Assembly: GCA_029051445.1 (NCBI GenBank)
Contig: JAIDKP010000220.1
Span: 1-5,722, forward strand
DNA length: 5,722 nucleotides
DNA from: Muribaculaceae bacterium
GTDB lineage: Bacteria > Bacteroidota > Bacteroidia > Bacteroidales > Muribaculaceae
Reading direction: 5' to 3'
The position numbers were made by a program, and so were the translations under genes. Position 1 is the first letter of the stretch, and the number at the start of each line of letters is the position of its first letter. The notes under the pieces are model-generated. The model made no database searches. It was not told the origin of the DNA and saw nothing but the letters and a program-made list of their open reading frames with translations. This document shows, piece by piece, positions 1-5,722 of this stretch.

Positions 1-529
1 GCAATTCACGCCAGCGATCCACAACCGACATCAGATCATCCTGCCCCTTTAGAAGATCAATCTTGTTTATGACAAGCAGCACAGGCACCTCCTCCTTGGC
101 CACACGCGCAAGAAAATCAGCATTCTTCGTCGGATCCTCAACAACATCGGTCACATAGAGAAGCACATCGGCATCAGTCAGAGCACCCTCCGAAAATTCC
201 AGCATCGACTCCTGAAGTTTGTACTTAGGTTTGAGCACACCGGGAGTATCCGAGAACACAATCTGATAATCCGGCGTATTCACGATACCCATTATACGGT
301 GTCGCGTCGTCTGAGCCTTTGAGGTGATAATACTTACACGCTCACCGACAAGATCATTCATCAGCGTCGACTTCCCCACATTCGGATTACCTACGATATT
401 CACAAAGCCCGCCCTGTGCCCGGCCTTGACACCCGCATCGCCGGCGCCGCCAAGAATATCATCTATTTTCCTTACTTCACTGCTGTTGACCTCGGCAGCA
501 TCCGGATCTATAATAAATTTCTTATCCAT
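1..529 (-). CDS. era: GTPase Era, partial (C-terminal part beyond left edge)
   Basis: Era is an essential GTPase that binds 16S rRNA and assists 30S subunit maturation. The visible 176 residues contain the G domain through G4: the P-loop GNPNVGKS at residues 47-54, the G2 region AQTTRHR at 72-78 with its conserved Thr pair, G3 DTPG at 94-97, and G4 NKID at 155-158. G5 and the C-terminal KH RNA-binding domain lie outside the window. The stretch FSDTPGVLKPKYKLQESML is highly typical of Bacteroidetes Era. The start is the ATG at 527-529. It gives about 40 residues before the first beta strand, longer than the few residues I recall for Bacteroides Era, but no in-frame ATG, GTG or TTG occurs closer to the domain, so the extension appears real. 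The gene lies 103 nt downstream of fabH, beyond a probable terminator, and I found no clear promoter of its own in that gap. Identity is very secure. Confidence 0.97.
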   Translation of the reverse strand, partial: MDKKFIIDPDAAEVNSSEVRKIDDILGGAGDAGVKAGHRAGFVNIVGNPNVGKSTLMNDLVGERVSIITSKAQTTRHRIMGIVNTPDYQIVFSDTPGVLKPKYKLQESMLEFSEGALTDADVLLYVTDVVEDPTKNADFLARVAKEEVPVLLVINKIDLLKGQDDLMSVVDRWREL

Positions 530-571
530 AATCTCTGACTTTTACGTTTATCCCCCGTCCACTCGATTATA

Positions 572-611
572 TAACAAAAAATAGCACCCCTTGAGATGCT
601 ACTTTTTGTTA
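572..611 (-). terminator. Rho-independent terminator after fabH
   Basis: Arms 572-586 and 597-611 form a 15-bp stem around a 10-nt spacer, in the fabH-era gap just past the fabH stop. Read on the minus strand the only imperfect pair is a G-U wobble, and three further pairs (U-G, C-G, U-G) can close the spacer to a CAAG tetraloop. On the plus strand the same position is an A-C mismatch, so the structure favours minus-strand transcription. The 3' arm ends in a run of six T, followed by GTTATAT. It probably ends, or partly attenuates, the DUF177-rpmF-fabH transcript. Confidence 0.75.
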
Positions 612-632
612 ACTGTTATTGAAAAGCGACCG

Positions 633-1616
633 TCAAAGATCCCAGATGAGATACATTGCACCCCATGTAAAGCCGGCACCGAAAGCCGTCAGGATAATCT
701 TGTCACCTTTCTTCAGGCGATCCTTATACTCGTCAAGACACAAAGGTATCGACGCAGCACTCGTGTTACCGGTATGCTCGATATTTACCAGAACCTTCTC
801 TGTCGGGACACCTGCACGCGACGAGACAGCCTCGATTATGCGCAGATTGGCCTGATGGGGAACGAGCCAGTTGATATCATCCACCGAAAGCCCGTTGCGC
901 TCCATGATTGCAAGCGACGACGTGAGCATATCGGTCACTGCATGCTTATAGACATGACGGCCGTCCTGGAAAAGATAGTGATCGCCGGCATCGAGAGTCT
1001 CCTGACAGGCAGGATGCACTGAACCGCCGCCGCGCATATACAGATGCTCAAGACCTGTACCGTCGACATGGAACACTGCGTCCATAACACCGGTAGCCTC
1101 CTCGGTCGGCTCCACAAGCACTGCACCTGCGCCGTCGCCAAACAGAGGACAGGTCGAACGGTCATTGTAGTTGACCATCGACGACATCTTCTCGGCTGCG
1201 ACAACGACAACCTTCTTTCGAAGACCCGATTTCACGTATGCCGCAGCATCCTCGAGCGCCACGATAAAACCGGCACAGGCGGCCTGGATATCATAGGCGT
1301 ATGCGCCTTTCAGTCCGCATCCGTGGGCAATAACCGATGCAGTCGAGGGGAAACGATAGTCGGGGTTGGATGTGGCGCAGATTACCAGCTCAACCTCTTC
1401 AGGGCGAGTCCCTGTCGACTCAAGCAGTTTTTCTACAGCCTTGATGCCAAGATATGACGAACCGGTATTCTCCTTTTTCAGGATCCGGCGTTCCTTGATA
1501 CCTACACGGGTTGTGATCCACTCGTCGTTGGTATCCACCATCTTCGACAACATCTCATTGTCGAGGATGTCGTCAGGCAAATATGAGGCTATGCCTGATA
1601 TGCGTGCATTGAGCAT
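633..1616 (-). CDS. fabH: Beta-ketoacyl-ACP synthase III (FabH)
   Basis: FabH starts type II fatty acid synthesis in the cytoplasm by condensing an acyl-CoA primer with malonyl-ACP. At 327 residues it has the usual family length. The thiolase-fold catalytic triad is complete: Cys114 in AACAGF, His254 in PHQAN and Asn284 in GNTSAAS. Other hallmarks are the N-terminal DEWITTRVGI at 31-40, the glycine-rich FGDGAGAV at 159-166, and the C-terminal GAGFTWGA at 313-320. The start is the ATG at 1614-1616, which places the family N-terminus correctly; no Shine-Dalgarno is evident. It follows rpmF after a 184-nt spacer, with no plsX between, and is followed by a terminator and then era. This is FabH rather than a KAS I/II enzyme because the triad is Cys-His-Asn instead of Cys-His-His. 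Substrate preference (acetyl versus branched primers) cannot be read from the sequence. Confidence 0.97.
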   Translation of the reverse strand: MLNARISGIASYLPDDILDNEMLSKMVDTNDEWITTRVGIKERRILKKENTGSSYLGIKAVEKLLESTGTRPEEVELVICATSNPDYRFPSTASVIAHGCGLKGAYAYDIQAACAGFIVALEDAAAYVKSGLRKKVVVVAAEKMSSMVNYNDRSTCPLFGDGAGAVLVEPTEEATGVMDAVFHVDGTGLEHLYMRGGGSVHPACQETLDAGDHYLFQDGRHVYKHAVTDMLTSSLAIMERNGLSVDDINWLVPHQANLRIIEAVSSRAGVPTEKVLVNIEHTGNTSAASIPLCLDEYKDRLKKGDKIILTAFGAGFTWGAMYLIWDL

Positions 1617-1800
1617 GACTGAAGTACTTTGACTATAGTAGTTATAATACTGGTTGACAAACGGCAGCGGAAGCCCGACCGCATCATTGTCCGGCCCGGT
1701 TTCCGTTGGTTGTAGATTTTGTCTTCGGCGAAAGGACGGCTTTCAATCGGCAGGAATGCATTAAGCGTCCTGCATCCAACCCTACGCCGTATGTCCTGTT
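1617..1800 (-). other. rpmF-fabH intergenic spacer with possible RNA hairpins
   Basis: This 184-nt stretch is non-coding as far as I can see; only overlapping shadow frames and a 25-codon frame without family features cross it. It contains two modest inverted repeats. One is GCAGGA/TCCTGC at 1750-1755 and 1768-1773 with a 12-nt loop. The other spans 1668-1705: a CGGAA/TTCCG outer stem, then GCC/GGC and GAC/GTC around a G-G mismatch on the minus strand. Neither is followed by a T-run, so they are not obvious intrinsic terminators. They could stabilise the rpmF 3' end or be chance. The fabH promoter candidate lies at the downstream end. Confidence 0.35.
1632..1661 (-). promoter_or_regulatory. 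Possible promoter upstream of fabH
   Basis: On the minus strand TTTG (1658-1661) lies 20 bp upstream of TATAGTCA (1630-1637). The upstream box and the spacing fit the Bacteroidetes pattern, but the second box matches TAnnTTTG at only about half its positions. The same stretch also reads TTGTCA, 17 bp, TATAGT (1632-1660), which would be a good sigma70-type promoter in other phyla. The resulting leader before the fabH ATG would be under about 12 nt. It is listed because a 184-nt spacer within an operon suggests an internal promoter, but the match is weak. Confidence 0.25.
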
Positions 1801-1986
1801 TTAGACAGCGGCATTCTTCTCGATCACCTGACGGCCACGGTAGTATCCGCATTCGCCGCAGATGGTGTGATAAATGTGCCAAGCGCCGCAGTTAGGGCAA
1901 AGAGCGATTGTAGGCATCTGAGCCTTGTCGTGAGTACGGCGCTTCGCAGTGCGCGTCTTCGATTGTTTGCGTTTAGGATGTGCCAT
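1801..1986 (-). CDS. rpmF: 50S ribosomal protein L32
   Basis: L32 is a small component of the large ribosomal subunit. The 61-residue product begins MAHPKRKQSKTRT, typical of bacterial L32, with a very basic N-terminus. It keeps four cysteines arranged as a zinc ribbon: C30-x2-C33 and C43-x2-C46. It is therefore the zinc-binding form, not the cysteine-free form used as a zinc-independent paralogue in some bacteria. The start is the ATG at 1984-1986, preceded by an A/T-rich stretch with no Shine-Dalgarno. It sits 71 nt downstream of the DUF177 gene, the conserved partner of rpmF in many bacteria, and upstream of fabH, so it is probably transcribed from the DUF177 promoter. Identity is near certain. 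Confidence 0.98.
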   Translation of the reverse strand: MAHPKRKQSKTRTAKRRTHDKAQMPTIALCPNCGAWHIYHTICGECGYYRGRQVIEKNAAV

Positions 1987-2024
1987 CGGTTTTTATCTCT
2001 TATTTATTTGTTATTCTATTTCGG

Positions 2025-2039
2025 CCCGTCTGCGACAGG
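2025..2039 (-). other. Short hairpin in the DUF177-rpmF spacer
   Basis: On the minus strand CCTGTC and GACGGG (arms 2034-2039 and 2025-2030) can pair as six base pairs, one of them a G-U wobble, around a GCA loop. The plus strand has a C-A mismatch at that point, so the fold is better in the mRNA sense. It lies about 40 nt upstream of the rpmF start and is followed by an A/T-rich ribosome-entry stretch. No T-run follows, so it is not a terminator. Whether it matters for L32 expression is unknown; a 6-bp stem can occur by chance. Confidence 0.25.
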
Positions 2040-2057
2040 TCTGTTATATTACATAGT

Positions 2058-2666
2058 TCAGTCACCGTTACCAAGATCACCAAGCTCTCTAAGCTTGTCC
2101 CACCGCGGATCTGTTGTCGGCATATCTGCGTCTCCCTCGGTATCGGCAATCAGCCCATCAAAGCCGTCGCCGTCAAGATCGCCGAGTTCATCGTCGGAGA
2201 TCGAAACCGGACGGCCGCCACGATGTTTCTTCAGCAAAGCGCTCATCGTGCGGTTGCACTTCCCGAGCGGATGCACATGCTTGATAGGTATGGCGAGAGC
2301 GACTGTATCATTGAGCATATAGGCGACATTGAGATAGTTCTCACTGTCGGGAATCTCAAGAAACTCGTCGCTGTCATCATTGTATGAATCTCCATACCTC
2401 ACGACTATATGATACTCGGTATCGATCGGAAGATCCATTTCGTCAAGACAGCGGTCACACAACACCGTCACACTGCCATGAAACTTAAACGTCAGATCAT
2501 AGATATCATTTCGATGATCAAGCGTCAGCGACACGGCAATATCTGCATCCCGCACATCCGCACTCTCCATATTGGAAAAAAATTCCTTGCCGAGATGGTA
2601 CTCCATTTTGTGCGTACCCACCGGCAAACTCTTCAAAGACAGCTTGAATTCTGTGAATTTTCCCAT
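2058..2666 (-). CDS. DUF177 / YceD family protein
   Basis: This is a DUF177 (YceD) protein of 202 residues. The family is genetically linked to rpmF in most bacteria, and a plant chloroplast homologue is reported to be needed for 23S rRNA accumulation, so a role in large-subunit assembly is the leading idea; the biochemical activity is not established. Visible features are the beta-rich N-terminal half starting MGKFTEFKLSLKSLP, the family CDRCL motif with C70 and C73, an isolated C137 in PLGKCN, an acidic low-complexity stretch at about 157-181, and the C-terminal DPRWDKLREL at 186-195. The ATG at 2664-2666 gives the expected N-terminus. It is the first gene of its block, with an excellent promoter just upstream, and is followed after 71 nt by rpmF. 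Family assignment is secure, function inferred. Confidence 0.93.
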   Translation of the reverse strand: MGKFTEFKLSLKSLPVGTHKMEYHLGKEFFSNMESADVRDADIAVSLTLDHRNDIYDLTFKFHGSVTVLCDRCLDEMDLPIDTEYHIVVRYGDSYNDDSDEFLEIPDSENYLNVAYMLNDTVALAIPIKHVHPLGKCNRTMSALLKKHRGGRPVSISDDELGDLDGDGFDGLIADTEGDADMPTTDPRWDKLRELGDLGNGD

Positions 2667-2697
2667 TTCTGAAGTTCGTTCATGCTGAAAAACCTTG

Positions 2698-2729
2698 CAA
2701 AATTAGAAATTCCATTCGATTAATTCAAA
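2698..2729 (-). promoter_or_regulatory. Bacteroidetes-type promoter for DUF177-rpmF-fabH
   Basis: On the minus strand a -33 box TTTG (2726-2729) is followed after exactly 20 bp by TAATTTTG (2698-2705), a full match to the Bacteroidetes -7 consensus TAnnTTTG. Transcription would begin near 2690, leaving a leader of roughly 25 nt before the ATG at 2666. Both boxes and the spacing match, and the site lies directly ahead of the first gene of the block, so I consider it the main promoter for the ribosomal/fatty acid genes. Confidence 0.8.
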
Positions 2730-2769
2730 TCTTATTATGTTTTTTCCTACTATTTTTTTTCTGCAATTA
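2730..2769. promoter_or_regulatory. T-rich tract between divergent promoters
   Basis: The 40 bp between the two -33 boxes are strongly A/T-rich, with runs of six T (2740-2745) and eight T (2753-2760) on the plus strand. Such tracts next to promoters of ribosomal protein genes can act as UP-like elements that raise transcription or bend DNA. Here that role is inferred only from composition and position; no operator-like inverted repeat is visible. Confidence 0.4.
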
Positions 2770-2801
2770 TTTGGCAATACCGCTTCATCTGCCTACCTTT
2801 G
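2770..2801 (+). promoter_or_regulatory. Bacteroidetes-type promoter for rplS
   Basis: TTTG at 2770-2773 is followed after exactly 20 bp by TACCTTTG at 2794-2801, a full match to the Bacteroidetes primary-sigma pattern TTTG-N19-21-TAnnTTTG. Transcription should begin near 2806-2809, giving an unusually long leader of about 80 nt ahead of the rplS ATG at 2890. It has the same spacer length as the divergent promoter on the other strand. Confidence 0.85.
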
Positions 2802-2807
2802 CACCCA

Positions 2808-2889
2808 CAAAACAGCCGTAACCGCTGGCGGGACAAGCAGCCCGTGGATGTTGCGCGTAGTATTAACATTTTGATTATTACAATTTAAA
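2808..2889 (+). promoter_or_regulatory. rplS 5' leader, possibly structured
   Basis: The predicted untranslated leader is GC-rich in its first half, unlike the flanking promoter DNA. It can form three small stems: CAGC/GCTG at 2813-2816 and 2824-2827, CGGG/CCCG at 2829-2832 and 2841-2844, and ATGTT(G)/(T)AACAT at 2848-2853 and 2864-2869. The last 20 nt before the ATG are A/T-rich and look unpaired, as expected for ribosome entry without Shine-Dalgarno. L19 leaders that regulate their own gene are described in Firmicutes and predicted in Flavobacteria. Whether this leader belongs to any such class cannot be told from one sequence. Confidence 0.35.
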
Positions 2890-3243
2890 ATGGATCTGAT
2901 CAAAATCGCCGAGGAGGCTTTTGCCACCGGCAAGAAGCATCCCGAGTTCGGCCCCGGCGACACAATCACCGTAGCCTACCGCATCAAAGAGGGTAACAAA
3001 GAGCGTATCCAGCAGTACCGCGGCGTTGTTATCCGCATCTCAGGCGAGGGAAACAAAAAGCGTTTCACCGTGCGTAAGATGTCCGACAACATTGGCGTAG
3101 AGCGTATCTTCCCCATCGAGTCGCCGTTCATCGACAGCATCACTGTTAACAAGTACGGTAAAGTGCGTCGCGCGAAACTCTACTACCTCCGCAGCCTCAC
3201 CGGCAAAAAAGCTCGCATCAAAGAGCGTCGCGTGGTCAAATAA
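2890..3243 (+). CDS. rplS: 50S ribosomal protein L19
   Basis: L19 is a large-subunit protein located at the interface with the 30S subunit, contributing to intersubunit bridges. The 117-residue product has the normal family length. It shows the PGDTITV segment at 22-28, the conserved QQYRGVVI at 41-48, [11 protein letters not shown] at 69-79, and the C-terminal signature [12 protein letters not shown] at 90-101, followed by a basic tail RIKERRVVK. The start is the ATG at 2890-2892, preceded by CAATTTAAA with no Shine-Dalgarno, usual for highly expressed Bacteroidetes genes. It is a single-gene transcription unit here: its own promoter and leader lie upstream and a strong terminator lies 23 nt after the stop. 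It does not sit with rpsP, rimM and trmD, its neighbours in many other phyla. Confidence 0.98.
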   Translation: MDLIKIAEEAFATGKKHPEFGPGDTITVAYRIKEGNKERIQQYRGVVIRISGEGNKKRFTVRKMSDNIGVERIFPIESPFIDSITVNKYGKVRRAKLYYLRSLTGKKARIKERRVVK

Positions 3244-3266
3244 GAGTCCGCTGACAAAACTGACTA

Positions 3267-3311
3267 AACAACCCGTTCCTTTTTTAGAAGAGAGCGGGTT
3301 GTTCTTTTTTT
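3267..3311 (+). terminator. Rho-independent terminator of rplS
   Basis: AACAACCCG (3267-3275) and CGGGTTGTT (3295-3303) form a perfect 9-bp stem with a 19-nt loop, followed after one C by seven T (3305-3311). It begins 23 nt past the rplS stop. Read on the minus strand it has no T-run after the stem, so it acts mainly for rplS. Confidence 0.92.
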
Positions 3312-3331
3312 ACCCTCCCCCGTCATATCGC

Positions 3332-3367
3332 AAAAAAAAGACGGGCACATCACAACGATGCACCCGC
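3332..3367 (-). terminator. Rho-independent terminator of gmk
   Basis: On the minus strand an 11-bp stem (arms 3357-3367 and 3341-3351, including three G-U pairs) closes a 5-nt loop and is followed by one C and eight T (3339 down to 3332). It lies 23 nt past the gmk stop. The G-U pairs and the T-run both favour the minus strand. It ends the guaB-yicC-gmk transcript and abuts the converging rplS terminator. Confidence 0.9.
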
Positions 3368-3390
3368 TACTGTTCCTTTATTATTTTTGA

Positions 3391-3978
3391 CTATAGACTG
3401 CGTCCTGTGAAATCAGCGATAACCCTCGACGTCTCCTCAACAGCCACACTGAGATCATCATTAACCACAACCCTGTCATACATTGGAGCGAAACCGATTT
3501 CATACTCCGCACGCCCAACACGCTCGGCGATACGCTCTTCGCTGTCAGTTCCACGGCTTTCAAGACGACGACGCAATTCATCGACCGAAGGCGGCATAAT
3601 GAAGATACTCAGAGCATCGTCCCCGAACATCTCCTTTACATTCACCCCGCCGACAACATCGATATCAAGAATGACATCATGACCGTCATCGCGGGTGCGC
3701 TCCACTTCACTCTTGAGCGTGCCGTAGAAACGACCGGGATACACCTCGCAGTACTCCACGAAATCCCCCGCATCAATACGGCGGCGGAACTCATCGTCAG
3801 TCAGGAAATAATAGCTTACACCGTCCGTCTCACCGGGCCTCGGATCACGATTGGTCGCCGAAACCGAGAACTGGAGATCCATACCGGGCAGTTCCCTCAC
3901 AGCATTGATAATTGTCGATTTTCCACAACCCGAAGGAGCAGAAATCACGATAACCTTACCTTTACGGATATCTGTCAT
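3391..3978 (-). CDS. gmk: Guanylate kinase
   Basis: Gmk phosphorylates GMP (and dGMP) with ATP to GDP, an essential cytoplasmic step in guanine nucleotide synthesis. From the ATG at 3976-3978 the product has 195 residues, normal for the family. It contains the P-loop APSGCGKST (residues 14-22), the GMP-binding signature SATNRDPRPG with Ser40, Arg44 and Arg47, Tyr56 in SYYFL, Glu75 in FVEY, FYGT at 84-87, and the DIDVVGG segment at 105-111 (usually DIDxQG). A lid with several arginines (RRRLESRGTDSEERI) follows. An in-frame GTG at 3991-3993 would add five residues and lies 3 nt after the yicC stop; I prefer the ATG because it is the stronger codon and matches the short N-terminus typical of the family. 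An AGGTGA sequence 11 nt upstream could help initiation. The gene is the last of the guaB-yicC-gmk block, followed by a terminator. Confidence 0.95.
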   Translation of the reverse strand: MTDIRKGKVIVISAPSGCGKSTIINAVRELPGMDLQFSVSATNRDPRPGETDGVSYYFLTDDEFRRRIDAGDFVEYCEVYPGRFYGTLKSEVERTRDDGHDVILDIDVVGGVNVKEMFGDDALSIFIMPPSVDELRRRLESRGTDSEERIAERVGRAEYEIGFAPMYDRVVVNDDLSVAVEETSRVIADFTGRSL

Positions 3979-3996
3979 ACGATTTTCAGTCACCTA

Positions 3997-4890
3997 TTAC
4001 ATGACATTAAGAACCTGCTCCTTGATCTGCTCAAGCTCATCCTTCATATCAACCACAAGCTTCTGAAGCTCGGCATGATTGCTTTTGGAACCGAGAGTAT
4101 TGATCTCACGTCCCATTTCCTGCGCTATAAAACCAAGCTTCTTGCCCTGACCGGGAGCACTTCCGCCCATAGTCTCCATAAAATAATCGAGATGCTGGGT
4201 CAGTCGCTGCTTCTCCTCGTTTATATCAAGCTTTTCAATATAGAAAATCATCTCCTGTTCAAGACGACCCTTGTCATATTCGATCTTCGGAAGCTTCGAC
4301 AGATTATCCTCAAGCCGCGACTTCACCTTGGCGACACGCTCGCTTTCCCAACGGGGCACCTGCGCGAGCAGGTTGCGTATCCGTTCGATTCTCGATGCAA
4401 AAAAGACCTCCAGCTTCTCACCTTCGACACTACGGTAATGCATCAGAGAATCCACGCATTTTTCAAGCGCAAGTATCAGCTCCTGCTCCTCGGCTTCTGT
4501 AGCCTCGGCAAGACCGACATCACTGCGCAAAGTATCCGGAAAACGCATAAGCACCTGATACCAGTCACTCGGATTTTCAATCCCGAGCGCAGCCGAGACC
4601 TCCTCGATACGTCCTTTGAGGGTTTTCATCACCTCCACATCAAAGTCAGTCGAAAGCGGCTGGCCGACAGTAGTGCCGGTACTCTCCACCCACACACCCA
4701 GATCAACCTTTCCACGCTGAAGCTTGCGCGCCACCGCCTCTCTCACCTTTGGCTCGAGATGACGGAATGCCACCGGCAACTTCACCGACAGGTCAAGCTG
4801 TTTGGAGTTGAGAGACTTCATCTCCACTGTCAGTTTTTTTCCCGGGAGAAGCTCTACGACTTTCCCGAACCCGGTCATCGACAATACCAT
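3997..4890 (-). CDS. yicC: YicC family endoribonuclease
   Basis: This is a YicC/YloC protein of 297 residues, the usual length. Escherichia coli YicC is reported as an oligomeric endoribonuclease that acts on small RNAs, and the family is widespread, commonly next to gmk. Visible features are the N-terminal SMTGFG at 4-9 (YicC_N domain), RGKVDLGV at 59-66, a charged helical middle, EKLDINEEKQRLTQHLDYF at 219-237, and the C-terminal hallmark KLGFIAQEMGREINTLGSKS at 251-270 (DUF1732). The acidic and histidine residues of the last two motifs are the conserved core presumed to bind metal. The ATG at 4888-4890 gives the family N-terminus MVLSMTGFG. It lies 24 nt after guaB and is followed within 3-18 nt by gmk, so all three genes are probably cotranscribed. 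Family is secure; the RNA target in this organism is unknown. Confidence 0.95.
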   Translation of the reverse strand: MVLSMTGFGKVVELLPGKKLTVEMKSLNSKQLDLSVKLPVAFRHLEPKVREAVARKLQRGKVDLGVWVESTGTTVGQPLSTDFDVEVMKTLKGRIEEVSAALGIENPSDWYQVLMRFPDTLRSDVGLAEATEAEEQELILALEKCVDSLMHYRSVEGEKLEVFFASRIERIRNLLAQVPRWESERVAKVKSRLEDNLSKLPKIEYDKGRLEQEMIFYIEKLDINEEKQRLTQHLDYFMETMGGSAPGQGKKLGFIAQEMGREINTLGSKSNHAELQKLVVDMKDELEQIKEQVLNVM

Positions 4891-4914
4891 ATATATCAGG
4901 CCGCTATTTTAAAT

Positions 4915-5722
<808 letters not shown>

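Noticed and set aside
324..584. An 86-codon open frame on the plus strand
   Set aside because: Antisense to the Era G domain and its upstream region; low-complexity Ser/Thr/Pro content with no motif.
591..1022. A 143-codon open frame on the plus strand
   Set aside because: Antisense to the 3' half of fabH, whose catalytic residues are intact. No family resemblance and no promoter.
1690..1765. A 25-codon minus-strand frame in the rpmF-fabH spacer
   Set aside because: Too short, no recognisable motif, and no ribosome-entry context; consistent with chance.
1589..1882. A 97-codon minus-strand frame crossing rpmF, the spacer and fabH
   Set aside because: It overlaps rpmF and the fabH start in another frame; the composition is not protein-like and nothing supports it as the spacer's gene.
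1867..2387. Plus-strand frames of 151 and 135 codons (1867-2322 and 1980-2387)
   Set aside because: Antisense to DUF177 and rpmF, both well-supported genes; no recognisable motifs.
3267..3303. rplS hairpin as a bidirectional terminator also serving gmk
   Set aside because: On the minus strand no T-run follows the stem, and gmk has its own better-placed terminator at 3332-3367.

Overview
This window looks like ordinary housekeeping chromosome from a Bacteroidales bacterium, possibly of the Muribaculaceae or a near relative. Three things point there. The proteins closely resemble Bacteroides versions of Era, FabH, IMP dehydrogenase and L19 as I remember them. Starts have A/T-rich upstream sequence rather than clear Shine-Dalgarno motifs. 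Two promoters match the Bacteroidetes primary-sigma consensus (TTTG, about 20 bp, TAnnTTTG) exactly. Family-level placement is a guess made without database comparison.

Layout. Positions 1-2666 hold a minus-strand block, read from high to low coordinates: a DUF177/YceD protein, ribosomal protein L32 (rpmF), beta-ketoacyl-ACP synthase III (fabH), then, after a likely terminator, the GTPase Era, which is cut by the left edge. Positions 2667-2889 are a divergent regulatory region with a strong promoter in each direction. The plus-strand gene for ribosomal protein L19 (rplS, 2890-3243) follows, with an untranslated leader of about 80 nt that may fold. Two back-to-back terminators at 3267-3367 separate rplS from a second minus-strand block. 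That block is IMP dehydrogenase (guaB, cut by the right edge), a YicC-family endoribonuclease and guanylate kinase (gmk).

How the genes fit together. The left block joins ribosome-linked genes (L32, DUF177, Era) to the first committed step of fatty acid synthesis (FabH), the widespread yceD-rpmF-fabH arrangement, here without plsX between rpmF and fabH. The right block holds two steps of guanine nucleotide synthesis, IMP to XMP (GuaB) and GMP to GDP (Gmk), on either side of an RNase gene, in one tightly spaced transcription unit.

I see no mobile element, CRISPR array, tRNA, rRNA or defence system, and no convincing undescribed system. The points worth a second look are small: unusual active-site residues in IMP dehydrogenase, an N-terminal extension on Era, a possibly structured L19 leader, and the regulatory spacers.
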